This document shows, one piece after another, positions 24,742 to 34,523 of a DNA stretch of 36,264 bases (the stretch's first letter is position 1; each line of letters opens with the position of its first letter). The notes under the pieces were generated by a model. It had not been told where the DNA came from and did no database searches. It saw only the letters and a list, made by a program, of their open reading frames with translations. A program made the translations under genes and the position numbers. Source of the DNA: Sulfurospirillaceae bacterium (GTDB lineage Bacteria > Campylobacterota > Campylobacteria > Campylobacterales > Sulfurospirillaceae); contig JAQUVE010000010.1 of NCBI GenBank assembly GCA_028693565.1, positions 1-36,264 on the forward strand. Reading direction: 5' to 3'.

Positions 24742-26706
24742 TCAATCAATCAAAGCTGCACGTGGTTCTGCTATGTAATAGCCTTGTGAATAGTCAATGC
24801 CTAATGCACATACCGTATCAAAAATTTCTTTACTAGAGACATATTCGGCAACCGTTTTCATATTTCGAGCTTGTGCAAAGGTGACGATGGCTTTGACAAT
24901 ATCAATTGAGCCATCATTGTTATTAATATTTTTAATAATTGAACCGTCTATTTTGATGTAAGTTGCGCCTAATTTGATGAGGTAATCAAAATTGGAATAG
25001 CCTGAGCCAAAATCATCAATTGCCAATCGGCAACCGCATGTTTTCGCGCGTTCCAAAAACATTAAAACGTTTGGATTATTTTTCATATTTTCAGATTCCA
25101 CAAGTTCTATAATAACTTGCTTATGGAGATCGTATGTGTGAATATTTTCCCATAAGCATGCTCTTGTCTCTTCACTTAAGATATCACTCATGGTTAGGTT
25201 GATCGAAAAGTCTAGTCCAGTTTGGTAAAAGGTTTTGCATGTTTTTTGGATCATTTGTTTGGTAATATCGGGGTATTGTCTGGTTTTTTTTGCAATTTCT
25301 AAAAAATAAAAAGGTGTTATAATTTCATCCCCATCAACGATTCTTGCTAAAGATTCATATTTTTCAATCACAAGTGTTTTGTTATTAAAAAGTGGTTGAA
25401 AGAATGGGGTTATGGTACTTTTGTCAATAGCTTCTTTGATTTTATTGGCCCAGTACATATTGAGTTCATACTCTTTAGCGAGTTCAATCTCTTTACGGTA
25501 TTCACAAAAGAGAGAATTTTGGCTTTTAGCGTAGTTTTTTGCGATATCAACGGTAGAAAGCAAGTCTTCTGGTTTTTCACGTGAGATTGCCATAACAACA
25601 GAAAAGAAAATTGTTTTATCATCAAGAAGCACGGCTTGGTTGTTAAGGTTGGTATGCAATTGTTCTGCCATTTTTTCAAAATCTGTTTGATGCTCTTGAT
25701 CGACTAAAATGATAAATTCATCAGCGTTGATGCGGTACAAATTTAGGTTTTCAGGAAGTAATGCTAGAAGTTGTTTTGCAAAGACTTTTAAGAGAGCATC
25801 ACCCACTCTATAACCATAAAAATCATTCACCTCACCAAAACGAACAATATCAAAAAGAATAAGATAGGGTTTATTTGCCTTTTTAATATCCAATAAGAGT
25901 TTAAAGCGGTTACCAGCACCAGTGATATAGTCCGTTTGAGCTTGTATTTTAAGATTATTTGTAGCGGTAATAAGTTCTGTAACATCATGGCGAACACCAA
26001 TATACTTTGTAATATTTCCTTGATAATCAAGTAATGGAGAGATAGAGACACTTGAATAAAAAGAGCTTCCATCTTTTCGTCTATTTTTTAAAAGGCCTTT
26101 CCACATTTTCTTATTTTGTATTGTTGCCCATAATGTTCTAAAGGTCTCTTTCTCACTATCAGGATGGCGCATAATATTATGAGGTTTTCCTAAAATTTCT
26201 TCAAGAGTATAACCAGAGTTTTTTAAAAACTCTTCATTGGCATGAATGATATTTCCATCGAGATCAGCTATTGTGATAGTATTGTTGGAATCGAGAATTT
26301 CTTTGTACGTTTCAAGCTCAATCTGTGCTGTTTTGTGGGCTGTAATGTCGTTGATAAAGCCCAGAAAATGCATAACATTGCCTTGTTGATTACGAATAAT
26401 CTGAACGTTTTTTTCGACCCAAATAATGGTTCCATCTTTATGTTTAAGACGATAAGGAGTATGTTTAAATTGTGTTACTTGTGAATGTGAAAAGAATTCT
26501 ATTTCATGTTTAAAAAGGGGTAAATCGTTTGGATAGATTAGGTCTAAACAGTAGATTGAACCACTTTCTAACTCTTCTTTAGTATATCCTAAGAGCATTT
26601 GAACATTTTGGCTTACATATAAAACGCTCCACTTTTCATCGGGTAAGCATTTAAAGAAAACAGTAGGGCTTAGGTTGAGATAATTCTCAAAATCATTCTG
26701 AATCAT
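24742..26706 (-). CDS. PAS-PAS-GGDEF-EAL protein, GGDEF degenerate, EAL likely active
   Basis: A 654-residue soluble c-di-GMP protein with no membrane segment. Two PAS domains (~5-125 and ~130-245) end in typical PAC sequences (LGFINDITAHK, YIGVRHDVTEL). The second begins ANEEFLKNSGYTLEEILGKP, like aerotaxis-type PAS domains. The GGDEF-like domain (~255-400) has NADEF (RINADEF) in place of GGDEF, so it is probably not a cyclase. The EAL domain (~410-650) keeps the signature residues: YESLAR, SINLTMSD, IELVESE, IDDFGSGYSN, YIKIDGS, VAEYVSS, YSQGYYIAEP, so it is likely a phosphodiesterase. The start at ATG 26706 has AGGA upstream. Confidence 0.91.
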   Translation of the reverse strand: MIQNDFENYLNLSPTVFFKCLPDEKWSVLYVSQNVQMLLGYTKEELESGSIYCLDLIYPNDLPLFKHEIEFFSHSQVTQFKHTPYRLKHKDGTIIWVEKNVQIIRNQQGNVMHFLGFINDITAHKTAQIELETYKEILDSNNTITIADLDGNIIHANEEFLKNSGYTLEEILGKPHNIMRHPDSEKETFRTLWATIQNKKMWKGLLKNRRKDGSSFYSSVSISPLLDYQGNITKYIGVRHDVTELITATNNLKIQAQTDYITGAGNRFKLLLDIKKANKPYLILFDIVRFGEVNDFYGYRVGDALLKVFAKQLLALLPENLNLYRINADEFIILVDQEHQTDFEKMAEQLHTNLNNQAVLLDDKTIFFSVVMAISREKPEDLLSTVDIAKNYAKSQNSLFCEYRKEIELAKEYELNMYWANKIKEAIDKSTITPFFQPLFNNKTLVIEKYESLARIVDGDEIITPFYFLEIAKKTRQYPDITKQMIQKTCKTFYQTGLDFSINLTMSDILSEETRACLWENIHTYDLHKQVIIELVESENMKNNPNVLMFLERAKTCGCRLAIDDFGSGYSNFDYLIKLGATYIKIDGSIIKNINNNDGSIDIVKAIVTFAQARNMKTVAEYVSSKEIFDTVCALGIDYSQGYYIAEPRAALID

Positions 26707-26811
26707 TACATAATTCCTAAAAGCAGTCTTTTAAAAAATTCACTACTTATTTTTTTAGTTTATATGGGATTTCTCTGTTTGTTTACTCTTCTTGCATTAC
26801 AATAAGAATAA

Positions 26812-26817
26812 ATTATA
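26812..26817 (-). promoter_or_regulatory. Extended -10 element TGG-TATAAT for the PAS-GGDEF-EAL gene
   Basis: Minus-strand TGGTATAATTT lies about 105 bases before the ATG at 26706. The gap 26707-26866 is otherwise AT-rich and shows nothing else convincing, apart from the palindrome AAAAAGCTTTTT near 26824, which could be part of a weak terminator for the upstream gene. Confidence 0.4.
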
Positions 26818-26866
26818 CCATATGAAAAAGCTTTTTTTAGTCGCTTTGAGTGATGATAGTGCACAA

Positions 26867-28694
26867 TTAAAATTCACTCTTCATCTCTACATCCTCTATC
26901 ATGGCCGGTTCAAAAATTTTGACACAATTTCGACCATTATGTTTAGCATTATAAAGTGCAATATCAGCAAATTTGATACATTTCCAAATCGAATCAGAAT
27001 CTCGAGAAAAGAGAGATGCCCCAACGCTGAGTGTTTTATAAAAGGATGAGCCATTATTGGCAGTGATTGGTGCTTTTTCAAATGCAAGGCGTATTTTATT
27101 GGCAACGGCTTCGACCATTTCCTCTTCACATTGGTACAATAAGATCAGAAATTCTTCGCCTCCAAAACGAAAAGCGGTATCAGATTCTCGAATGTTCTCC
27201 TTGAGTATTTTAGAGAGTGTTTTAATTGCTTTATCGCCTACATCATGCCCATAAGTATCATTAACCATTTTGAAAAAGTCAATATCAATCATCAAAATAC
27301 CATAGGTAATACCGTTACGCTTCGCTTGTGAAAGAGCTTTTTCAATGTATTCGTCTATATTTACGATTATAAAGTCCCGTTAATGCATCAGTCGTTGAAG
27401 AAATTTTTAAAATTTCTGTGAGATTTTTACTGACGAGTTCAGGACGTGCCGCATCAATAAAGTTTTGAATTTTTGGTAACAACGTTTTGGTATGAGCAAC
27501 CTCTTCAGGTGAATCAAGCCAAATACTAAGAAGCAGTTCAAAGTCATTGCTAATAGTATAGGGGATACACAAATGGTCATCACTGTGAGTACATACTTCA
27601 CAGATATTACGGAACTGGTCGGAATAGACAGTTTGCTTCGTGCGAAGTGCTCTGCAAGTTGGACCAACAGAGCGGTTTGTTGCTGAAGAGTTAAAGACGA
27701 TCGTAGGATGAATTGTATTTTTGCCTGATTCAATGAGTACAAAATCTTTGAGTGCAAAGTCATGCTCTAAAATACTACCAATACGTTTATAGACTTGTTC
27801 TTTATCTTCATCAAATTCTATTGTTCGTTTAAACTGGTAAATATCGGAGAGCTCATGCACAATAGCTTGCGCATCCAGTAAAAGATCAGGCTGATGGTTT
27901 GGTGAAAGTGCTAGAAATTTTTTAATGGTTAATTCAATGTCATTGAGAGAATTTTCAAGTTTGGCTAAGAGAGAATTAATCCAAAAAGTGACATTTTGAC
28001 ACTCTTTGTCTTTTCCTTCAAAACGGACACGCTTACTGTAATTGCCTTCTTGTGCTTTATTCATTACAAAGTTGATTGAATCAAAAAGATTCATTAAAGG
28101 CTTCATGGAGCGATTGATAACAAATAAAACAAAGAGCATAATTAAGACAGAAAGAATTAAAATACCCAAAGATGTCATAATACCATTTGTTCGGACTTCT
28201 CGGATATCAAAGATGATACTAATTGCACCCAATACTTCACCCTCTTTAGCATTATGACATTGCATACAGTTAGGCGAACCGTGTTCTCTGGCAATATATG
28301 GTGTAGTAATACGCAATTTTGCAATGCGGGAATTTTCTTCGCTGAGTTTTTGCACTTGTCCTGTTTTAAGCGTCTTTTCATCAACGGCATCTCGTGCAAT
28401 TTCGTTGTTAAGTCCCTTACCAAATTGATTGATAACAGAAGTACTACGCACAACCCAAAGCGCTTCGACCCCTTTTGCTGTACTGATTTTATTTAAGAAA
28501 AATTCTCTTTGATCCATCGTTCCACTTAGCATATGCGCCGTTAAACCATCTTGCACCAGATCTGCAATAATTTTTGCTTTTTCTTCGGCATTTTTAATAC
28601 CAAGATCACGAATAGAAACTGCTAAAATCACAATAAGAAGCATAAAAGAGATAAAAATTGTTCCTACAATGACCAAAGAGAGCTTTTTTTGCAT
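26867..28694 (-). pseudogene. Haem-motif sensor diguanylate cyclase, frameshifted in the GGDEF domain
   Basis: The 5' part (28694-27342, 450 codons) has a membrane helix (7-27), a periplasmic domain with a c-type haem motif (CMQCH at 143-147, Tll0287/DUF3365-like), a second helix (~176-196), a HAMP-like region and a GAF-like region. It enters the GGDEF domain at DALTGLYNRKY, then shifts into RRIH and a TGA. The rest continues in another frame as DEYIEKALSQAKRNG, MIDIDFFKMVND and FRFGGEEF, ending at 26867. The shift lies at 27354-27362 (AAATATAGACG on the minus strand) and fits loss of two bases from a codon such as TTA, or gain of one. Active site, and an RxxD (RESD), are otherwise intact. 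Either a recent pseudogene or a sequence error. Confidence 0.8.
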
Positions 28695-28723
28695 AGTATT
28701 CCTTTGTTTACGAGATACTGTAT

Positions 28724-30535
28724 TTATTCTACGGTGACACTTTTGGCAAGATTTCGAGGCATATCGACATCATTCCCAAGTCTTACGGATATTTCTAACG
28801 CTAATAGCTGCGTAATCAGCATCATCTCAAAAAATTCACCCATAGGATGATTATGAGCATTCGTTTTGATAAAATCATCTGCTAATTCAAAAACTTCAGG
28901 GCTAATCACTAGAAGGGTAGAATCGCGGGCACTAAGCTCTTCGACATTACTTTTCATTTTATCATACAAGAGTGTTTTTGGCATTAATGCGATAGTGAAA
29001 AGTTCACTATCTGCCAAAGCGATAGGACCGTGTTTCATTTCGCCAGCAGGGTAACCTTCGGCATGAAGATAGCTGATTTCTTTGAGTTTAAGAGCACCTT
29101 CTAATGCGAGTGGATAAAAAAGGTCACGCCCAATAAAGAAAAAGCCATGCCCATGCAAGTAACGTTTGGAGAGGCGACGAATTTTTTCGTGGGTTGGTTC
29201 ATGGACTTTTAACGCAAGCGGGATACGCAATAAAGCTGCAATTTCATTGTGTAAAACAGCCGCGTCTATCACCTTTTTTTGTTCACCAACAAAAAGGGAC
29301 AGTAACCATAATGTGATAATTTGTGTTGCAAAAGCTTTTGTACTAGCGACACCTTTTTCAATACCAGCACGCGTTAAAATTGTCATATCTGCCGTTCGCA
29401 CGATTGTTGAGTTATCGACGTTGCAGATTGCCAAAGTTAGCATACCTCCATTTTTTGCCATCTTAAGAGCTTCTAAAGTATCGGCAGTTTCACCGCTTTG
29501 GGAGATCACTATAAAAAGTGTTTGTTTATCTAATAAAGGTTCTTTATAACGAAATTCACTAGCGACTTCTACCGTGCATTGCATTTTTGCAAGACGCTCA
29601 AACATATAGCTAGCACATAACGCTGCGTGGTAGCTGGTTCCACATGCGCAGATTTTAATGGCATTAATATGTGATATATCTAACGTTGAGAGTTCATCTA
29701 AAACCACAGAGTTGTCTTTGATGCGTCCCATCAAAGTCTCCCCTACAACTAAAGATTGTTCGTAGATCTCTTTTTCCATAAAATAGCGAAACCCATCTTT
29801 TTGGGCGGAGAGCTTATCTTGCGTAAGTGGCTTAAAATCAAGATGCTGAGGGATTAAATTTTTCAGTAAAGTAATCTCTTGATTTTTTGCCCACCCATAT
29901 TCGCCATCTTCTAGGTATACAACCTCTTTAACCAGACCAACTAAAGGTGCATCGGATGAGCTAAGAAAGACTTCGCCATCACTATTTTTACCTAACAATA
30001 ATGCAACGGCATTTTTAGCAAAAAAGATGACATCAGGCTATTTTTTGCAGATCAGTAAAATAGCGTATGCTCCATGCAAAGCGGCAACGGTTTGCTCAAA
30101 TGCCTTAAAGCAATCACCAAGTTCTTTAACATTTTTTTCAAAAAGATGTACGGCAACTTCAGTATCTGTTTGGCTGAGAAATTTCACACCATCGTTGAGT
30201 AGTTCATTTTTGAGTTCTTTATAATTTTCGATAATGCCATTGTGGATAATATAGGAAAACTCGCCCCAGTGAGGATGTGCATTTGCTTCCGTAGGTTTTC
30301 CATGGGTTGCCCACCGTGTATGCCCAATACCGACACCAAAATCTACAGAGGTAAAATCTTTTGTTTTAGTAGCAAGGTTATTCAGTTTTCCCGTAGCTTT
30401 AAATGAAGTGATTTCGCCATCTTTTAAAACAGCAATGCCTGCAGAATCGTATCCTCGATATTCAAGTTCTTTCAGTCCATCCAATAAAAAATTTCGTTTC
30501 TCTTTAACACCAATATAGCCAACAATTCCGCACAT
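28724..30535 (-). pseudogene. glmS: glmS, glucosamine-6-phosphate synthase, split by an in-frame TAG
   Basis: GlmS makes glucosamine-6-phosphate from fructose-6-phosphate and glutamine, the first step toward peptidoglycan and LPS amino sugars. The 5' part (30535-30038) holds the N-terminal Cys2 glutaminase domain ([18 protein letters not shown]). After YAILLICKK comes TAG (30040-30038), and the same frame goes on as PDVIFFAKNAVALLLG with the two SIS isomerase domains (SQSGETADTLEALK, GHGFFFIGRD, EMKHGP) to the usual C-terminus DMPRNLAKSVTVE. The full frame is 603 codons plus the stop, the normal length. No frameshift is involved. It lies 69 bases after glnD; the start has AGAGG upstream. A nonsense mutation, a sequence error or suppression are all possible. 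Confidence 0.88.
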
Positions 30536-30604
30536 ACAAATACCTCTTTTAAGTTGATATGATTGTAACTTAAAACAATTAAAGTTAGATTTAAAAGCTT
30601 TAAG

Positions 30605-33130
30605 TTAAATAAAAAAATCTAAAATTTGTTGCTTTTTTTTACATAATCCTTCTGTTTTTTCAATCAGAAGCATATTACGGGTTCTATTTTTAATCGTTTG
30701 AATTTTAGCCGTTGCAATGTCGATGCCTTCATCATCAAACGTACTCATCACATATGCCATCAGTCCTTTTTGATTTTTAGCATTGATATGCATAGAAGCA
30801 TAACTCTTAGAATGCTCACAATTGATGGTAATCTCGCCTTCTTGAATGAGTGGTTTTTTGAGTGAGAGTTTTTTACTCATGTCAAAAGAGTTATCCACCA
30901 GCTCTTTAATATAGTCAATATCGTTTTCATCTACTTTTTCGTTAAAATCGATTTGAAAATATTTTTTGGCATCAAAGAGTTTGTGAATGTCCATATGCAC
31001 TAAATCCAAATAAGAGAGTTTGCCTAGAAGGTAGCCGATATTAAAACTCCGCCCACGGATTACAGTGATACTAAGATGCGTTTCATTGGTGATTTTAAAA
31101 CGGTACGAGTCGATAGGCGTTTCATCGGTTTCCGTAACAATTTGAATAATCTCATGGGGCTTTTGCTTGAGATAGAAAAAGTTTGATTGTACCGAGAGTG
31201 CTTTCTTCTGTAATGCTTTTGGAAGTGATAAAAAATCAGGACTTTTCTTTAATGAATTTTCTTTGCGTAAGCGTTTAGCTGCTTCATCTATAAGCTCTTC
31301 TTTATTAAACATTTCCATAGCAAAGTTATAAAATTCACGCAATAACTTAGCGCTAAATCCTGAATAAATATTTTCATTGACAGCGTTCATATCTGCATAA
31401 GTCAAAATGTAGAGCATTTTAAGAATTTGCAGTGATTGAAGTTTAGAGATAAAAGCAAGAACAATTTGCTCATTGTAGATATCTTCTCTGATGGCAGTAT
31501 TGCTCATTAACGTATGGAATTTGATTAAAATCATTCCTGTTGAGATTGCTTCTTCTGAAAACTCAAGTTTTTGAGCATAAAAACGAAAAATTCGAGCGCC
31601 TAATTCACTATGGTCTTCCTTGCGCCCTTTGCCAATATCATGCATGAACACAACCAGTTTCATCAAAGCTTTGCCCTCGGGGCAGAGGTCGTCAAATAGA
31701 GCTTTAATAAAAGGATCTCTAATATGTTCAAGGTGATATAAACTGTGCAGAGAGTGCGTGTCAACAGGGTATTTATGGTAGCCATCAAATTGGGCAAGAT
31801 TCACAATATGTTTAAAAGGTTTTATCACTTGTTGCAAGAGCGATGCCTCATACAAAAGATTAAAAATGGCATAAACATTGGGATTGAAAAGTAATGCTTT
31901 AACATAGCGGTAGGTTTTTTTTGAATTATGCTCAGGAAATCTGCTGTGTCTGATAAAATCAACATAGCTGATATCAAAGGTAATGGTCGGATTATCAAAA
32001 TGTTGCAGTTGTTCTAAAGCCGCATTGATATGTAAACTTGGTTTTTTAAATGATGCAATGATGTGATTATTAACATTATAAAGGCCATGTTCAAGGCGCC
32101 CATCCCGTAAAGATCTGACGGTTGTGAGGTCACACAATAAAGAGGCAGTAATTTTTTTAATAAAGACTTTACATGTAATATCAATGGTATGCATTGATGC
32201 CAATGTTTTTGTTGAAAGTTGTGTTTGTGCGTTTTTCAAAATTTTATTTTGAAAGCCCAATTTATTAGCAACATCAGGGATAAATTCAAGATTTAAGACA
32301 TCTTGTTTTTTTTGAGCGCTTAAATGTAAAGCAGAACGCACACGGTATAAAAACTCTAAAGCGATACGAAATTCACGAAACTCTTCTTCGTTAATAATAT
32401 TTGGCACAAGATCCCGTAAACGTATACTACCAAAGAGGATTTTACAAATCCATGCTAAGGTGTTTGCATCTCTTAGTCCGCCTACACCCTCTTTGATATT
32501 GGGCTCCATGCTCATAGGATTTTTAGCTCTTCGCTCTTCATTAGCTTGTAAAATTTGACTCGTGACATTTTTACGGTCCCATCGTTGTATCTTGAGAAGT
32601 TCCCTCTCCGTCTCCATCCATAAAAGTTTAGAGCCACATAAATAGCGAGATTCGAGCATTGCTGTTTTAATAGTGAGGTCTTGGTTACTTGCGGGAACAA
32701 GTTCATCAAGTTTATGCGTACGGTGCCCTAGCTTCATACCCGCATCCCATGCGAGGTACAGCATCGCTTGAATCATGGGCTCAATGTTGTAGCCTGGTAC
32801 ATCTTTATACACGATCATCAAATCCACATCCGAGTAGACACATAACTCTTCTCTACCATAACTTCCCATACCTACGAGTACAATGGGGATTGAATTGGCA
32901 AAAGGCATATAATTACCAAAGTATTTACGCAACGTGTAGCGGTAAATAAGAACAATAAAGTGGTCAATTTGTTTGGTATGTTTGACTAAAAAATCTTTGC
33001 CTTGATTTTCGATGAATATCTCGTTTAAAGAACCTAAATAGTTTTTAATATGTTCTTTAATGAGTTTTGAAATCTCAAAATCATCGGCATTTTGATCGAG
33101 CAAGTCTTCAATAATTTGTTCAATGTCCAT
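30605..33130 (-). CDS. glnD: Bifunctional PII uridylyltransferase/uridylyl-removing enzyme
   Basis: GlnD senses glutamine and adds UMP to, or removes it from, PII proteins to control nitrogen assimilation. The 841-residue protein has the nucleotidyltransferase domain ([17 protein letters not shown], with GS at 89-90 and acidic Asp101/Asp103), the helical GlnD linker, the HD hydrolase domain ([19 protein letters not shown] near 495) and two C-terminal ACT domains ([40 protein letters not shown]). All expected parts are present, so it is probably functional in both directions. It is divergent from trpB and precedes glmS by 69 bases. The start has GAGGAT about 6 bases upstream. Confidence 0.93.
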   Translation of the reverse strand: MDIEQIIEDLLDQNADDFEISKLIKEHIKNYLGSLNEIFIENQGKDFLVKHTKQIDHFIVLIYRYTLRKYFGNYMPFANSIPIVLVGMGSYGREELCVYSDVDLMIVYKDVPGYNIEPMIQAMLYLAWDAGMKLGHRTHKLDELVPASNQDLTIKTAMLESRYLCGSKLLWMETERELLKIQRWDRKNVTSQILQANEERRAKNPMSMEPNIKEGVGGLRDANTLAWICKILFGSIRLRDLVPNIINEEEFREFRIALEFLYRVRSALHLSAQKKQDVLNLEFIPDVANKLGFQNKILKNAQTQLSTKTLASMHTIDITCKVFIKKITASLLCDLTTVRSLRDGRLEHGLYNVNNHIIASFKKPSLHINAALEQLQHFDNPTITFDISYVDFIRHSRFPEHNSKKTYRYVKALLFNPNVYAIFNLLYEASLLQQVIKPFKHIVNLAQFDGYHKYPVDTHSLHSLYHLEHIRDPFIKALFDDLCPEGKALMKLVVFMHDIGKGRKEDHSELGARIFRFYAQKLEFSEEAISTGMILIKFHTLMSNTAIREDIYNEQIVLAFISKLQSLQILKMLYILTYADMNAVNENIYSGFSAKLLREFYNFAMEMFNKEELIDEAAKRLRKENSLKKSPDFLSLPKALQKKALSVQSNFFYLKQKPHEIIQIVTETDETPIDSYRFKITNETHLSITVIRGRSFNIGYLLGKLSYLDLVHMDIHKLFDAKKYFQIDFNEKVDENDIDYIKELVDNSFDMSKKLSLKKPLIQEGEITINCEHSKSYASMHINAKNQKGLMAYVMSTFDDEGIDIATAKIQTIKNRTRNMLLIEKTEGLCKKKQQILDFFI

Positions 33131-33155
33131 ACGTTATCCTCATAATGCTTTATGC

Positions 33156-33161
33156 TATAAT
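33156..33161 (+). promoter_or_regulatory. Extended -10 element TGC-TATAAT for trpB
   Basis: TTATGCTATAATACCGC lies in the 76-base divergent gap between glnD and trpB, and implies a leader of about 40 bases before the trpB ATG. I see no trp-type attenuator in it. Confidence 0.55.
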
Positions 33162-33206
33162 ACCGCAAAATGGCTTATGCCAACACATGATCAAAGGATA
33201 TTTTTT

Positions 33207-34415
33207 ATGCAAAAACCTTATCTAAGAGCATTTCCTGATGCGAAGGGGTATTTTGGAAAATTTGGTGGAGCGTATTTGCCTCCTGTATTGATTGAACAGT
33301 TCGAAAAAATTGAAAAAGCGTACTTGACCATCGGTAATTCACACAATTTTATCCAAGAACTGCGTGATATCCGCAAACATTATCAGGGGCGTCCAACACC
33401 TGTATATTATGCGAAACGTTTAAGTGAATACGTGGGTGGAGCTCGTATCTATCTGAAACGTGAAGACCTCAATCACACAGGGGCGCACAAACTTAACCAC
33501 TGCATGGGTGAAGCACTTTTGGCAAAGTATTTGGGCAAGAAAAAGCTTATCGCTGAGACTGGAGCAGGGCAACACGGTGTGGCATTAGCTACGGCAGCGG
33601 CGTATTTTGGGCTAGAGTGTGAAATTCATATGGGAGAAGTGGATATCGCTAAAGAGCATCCTAATGTTGTGCGAATGAGGGTTTTAGGAGCTAAAGTTGT
33701 ACCTGTGAGTTTTGGTGCACGAACCCTTAAAGAAGCGGTAGATTCAGCCTTTGAGGCGTATCTTAAAGACCCAGAAAATAGCATTTATTGTATTGGCTCC
33801 GTTGTGGGGCCACATCCATTTCCGATGATGGTGCGTGATTTTCAAAGTGTTGTCGGTATCGAAGCTAGAGAGCAATTTTTGGAGATGACGGGAAATTTAC
33901 CTGACAATTTAGTCGCCTGTGTCGGTGGGGGAAGCAATGCCATGGGGCTTTTTTCCGCTTTTATCGAAGACCCATGTGAGATGTATGGTGTCGAACCTGG
34001 AGGACGTGGCACAAAATTAGGCGATCATGCGGCGAGTTTAACGTATGGTACTGAGGGAATTTTACATGGATTTAACTCCATCATGCTCAAAAATGAGGAG
34101 GGTGAGCCTGCGGCTGTTTACTCTGTCGCCAGTGGATTAGACTATCCTTCAGTAGGGCCAGAACATGCGTATCTTAACTCTATTTCACGTACTAAAGTAG
34201 GCATCGCCAACGATGCAGAAACCATTCAAGCTTTTTATGACCTAAGCCATTATGAGGGCATCATTCCAGCGCTTGAAAGTGCCCATGCAGTGGCATTTGC
34301 CATGAAGCTAGCGAAAGAAAAACCGTATGAGTCTATCTTAGTGAACTTAAGCGGACGAGGCGATAAAGATATTGATTTTGTCGTAGAAAATTATACGCCT
34401 GAGGATTATTTGTAA
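33207..34415 (+). CDS. trpB: Tryptophan synthase beta chain
   Basis: TrpB condenses indole with serine to tryptophan with PLP. The 402-residue protein has the PLP Lys95 in [18 protein letters not shown], the GGGSNAMG phosphate loop, and typical stretches ([37 protein letters not shown]). Length is that of the common TrpB1 form. I start at ATG 33207 (MQKPYLRAF), which has AAGGA 8 bases upstream; a longer frame overlaps glnD and has no homology. There is no trpA or other trp gene nearby, so it is an orphan copy here; another trpB in an operon elsewhere is possible. The next gene, mqnE, is 108 bases further on after a hairpin. Confidence 0.94.
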   Translation: MQKPYLRAFPDAKGYFGKFGGAYLPPVLIEQFEKIEKAYLTIGNSHNFIQELRDIRKHYQGRPTPVYYAKRLSEYVGGARIYLKREDLNHTGAHKLNHCMGEALLAKYLGKKKLIAETGAGQHGVALATAAAYFGLECEIHMGEVDIAKEHPNVVRMRVLGAKVVPVSFGARTLKEAVDSAFEAYLKDPENSIYCIGSVVGPHPFPMMVRDFQSVVGIEAREQFLEMTGNLPDNLVACVGGGSNAMGLFSAFIEDPCEMYGVEPGGRGTKLGDHAASLTYGTEGILHGFNSIMLKNEEGEPAAVYSVASGLDYPSVGPEHAYLNSISRTKVGIANDAETIQAFYDLSHYEGIIPALESAHAVAFAMKLAKEKPYESILVNLSGRGDKDIDFVVENYTPEDYL

Positions 34416-34426
34416 ATCAACTATTT

Positions 34427-34450
34427 GGGTAGGAGTGCTTACTCTTACCC
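34427..34450 (+). terminator. Probable terminator after trpB
   Basis: GGGTAGGAGT and ACTCTTACCC form a 10-bp stem with one G-T wobble around GCTT. It begins 11 bases after the trpB stop. The following sequence (ATTAGAATTT) is only weakly T-rich, so it may be a hairpin rather than a strong terminator. Confidence 0.5.
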
Positions 34451-34523
34451 ATTAGAATTTAACCTCATTTTATAAAAAAAGTTGTTAGAATCTTTCTTTG
34501 ACTTCACTATATGAAAGTAACGT

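Noticed and set aside
26792-27049. 85-codon plus-strand frame over the end of the broken diguanylate cyclase
   Set aside because: It is antisense to clear GGDEF coding sequence, has no homology and no convincing ribosome binding site.
27342-27344. TGA in the diguanylate cyclase as a second selenocysteine codon
   Set aside because: Reading through it gives unrelated residues and a further stop within about ten codons, while the GGDEF homology continues in a different frame. It is a frameshift, not recoding.
30038-30040. TAG recoded genome-wide (for example pyrrolysine) to explain glmS
   Set aside because: TAG is used as a normal stop by the small Cys gene (662-664) and the ABC-F gene (16880-16882) in this window. 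There is no sign of general recoding, so a local change or error is more likely.
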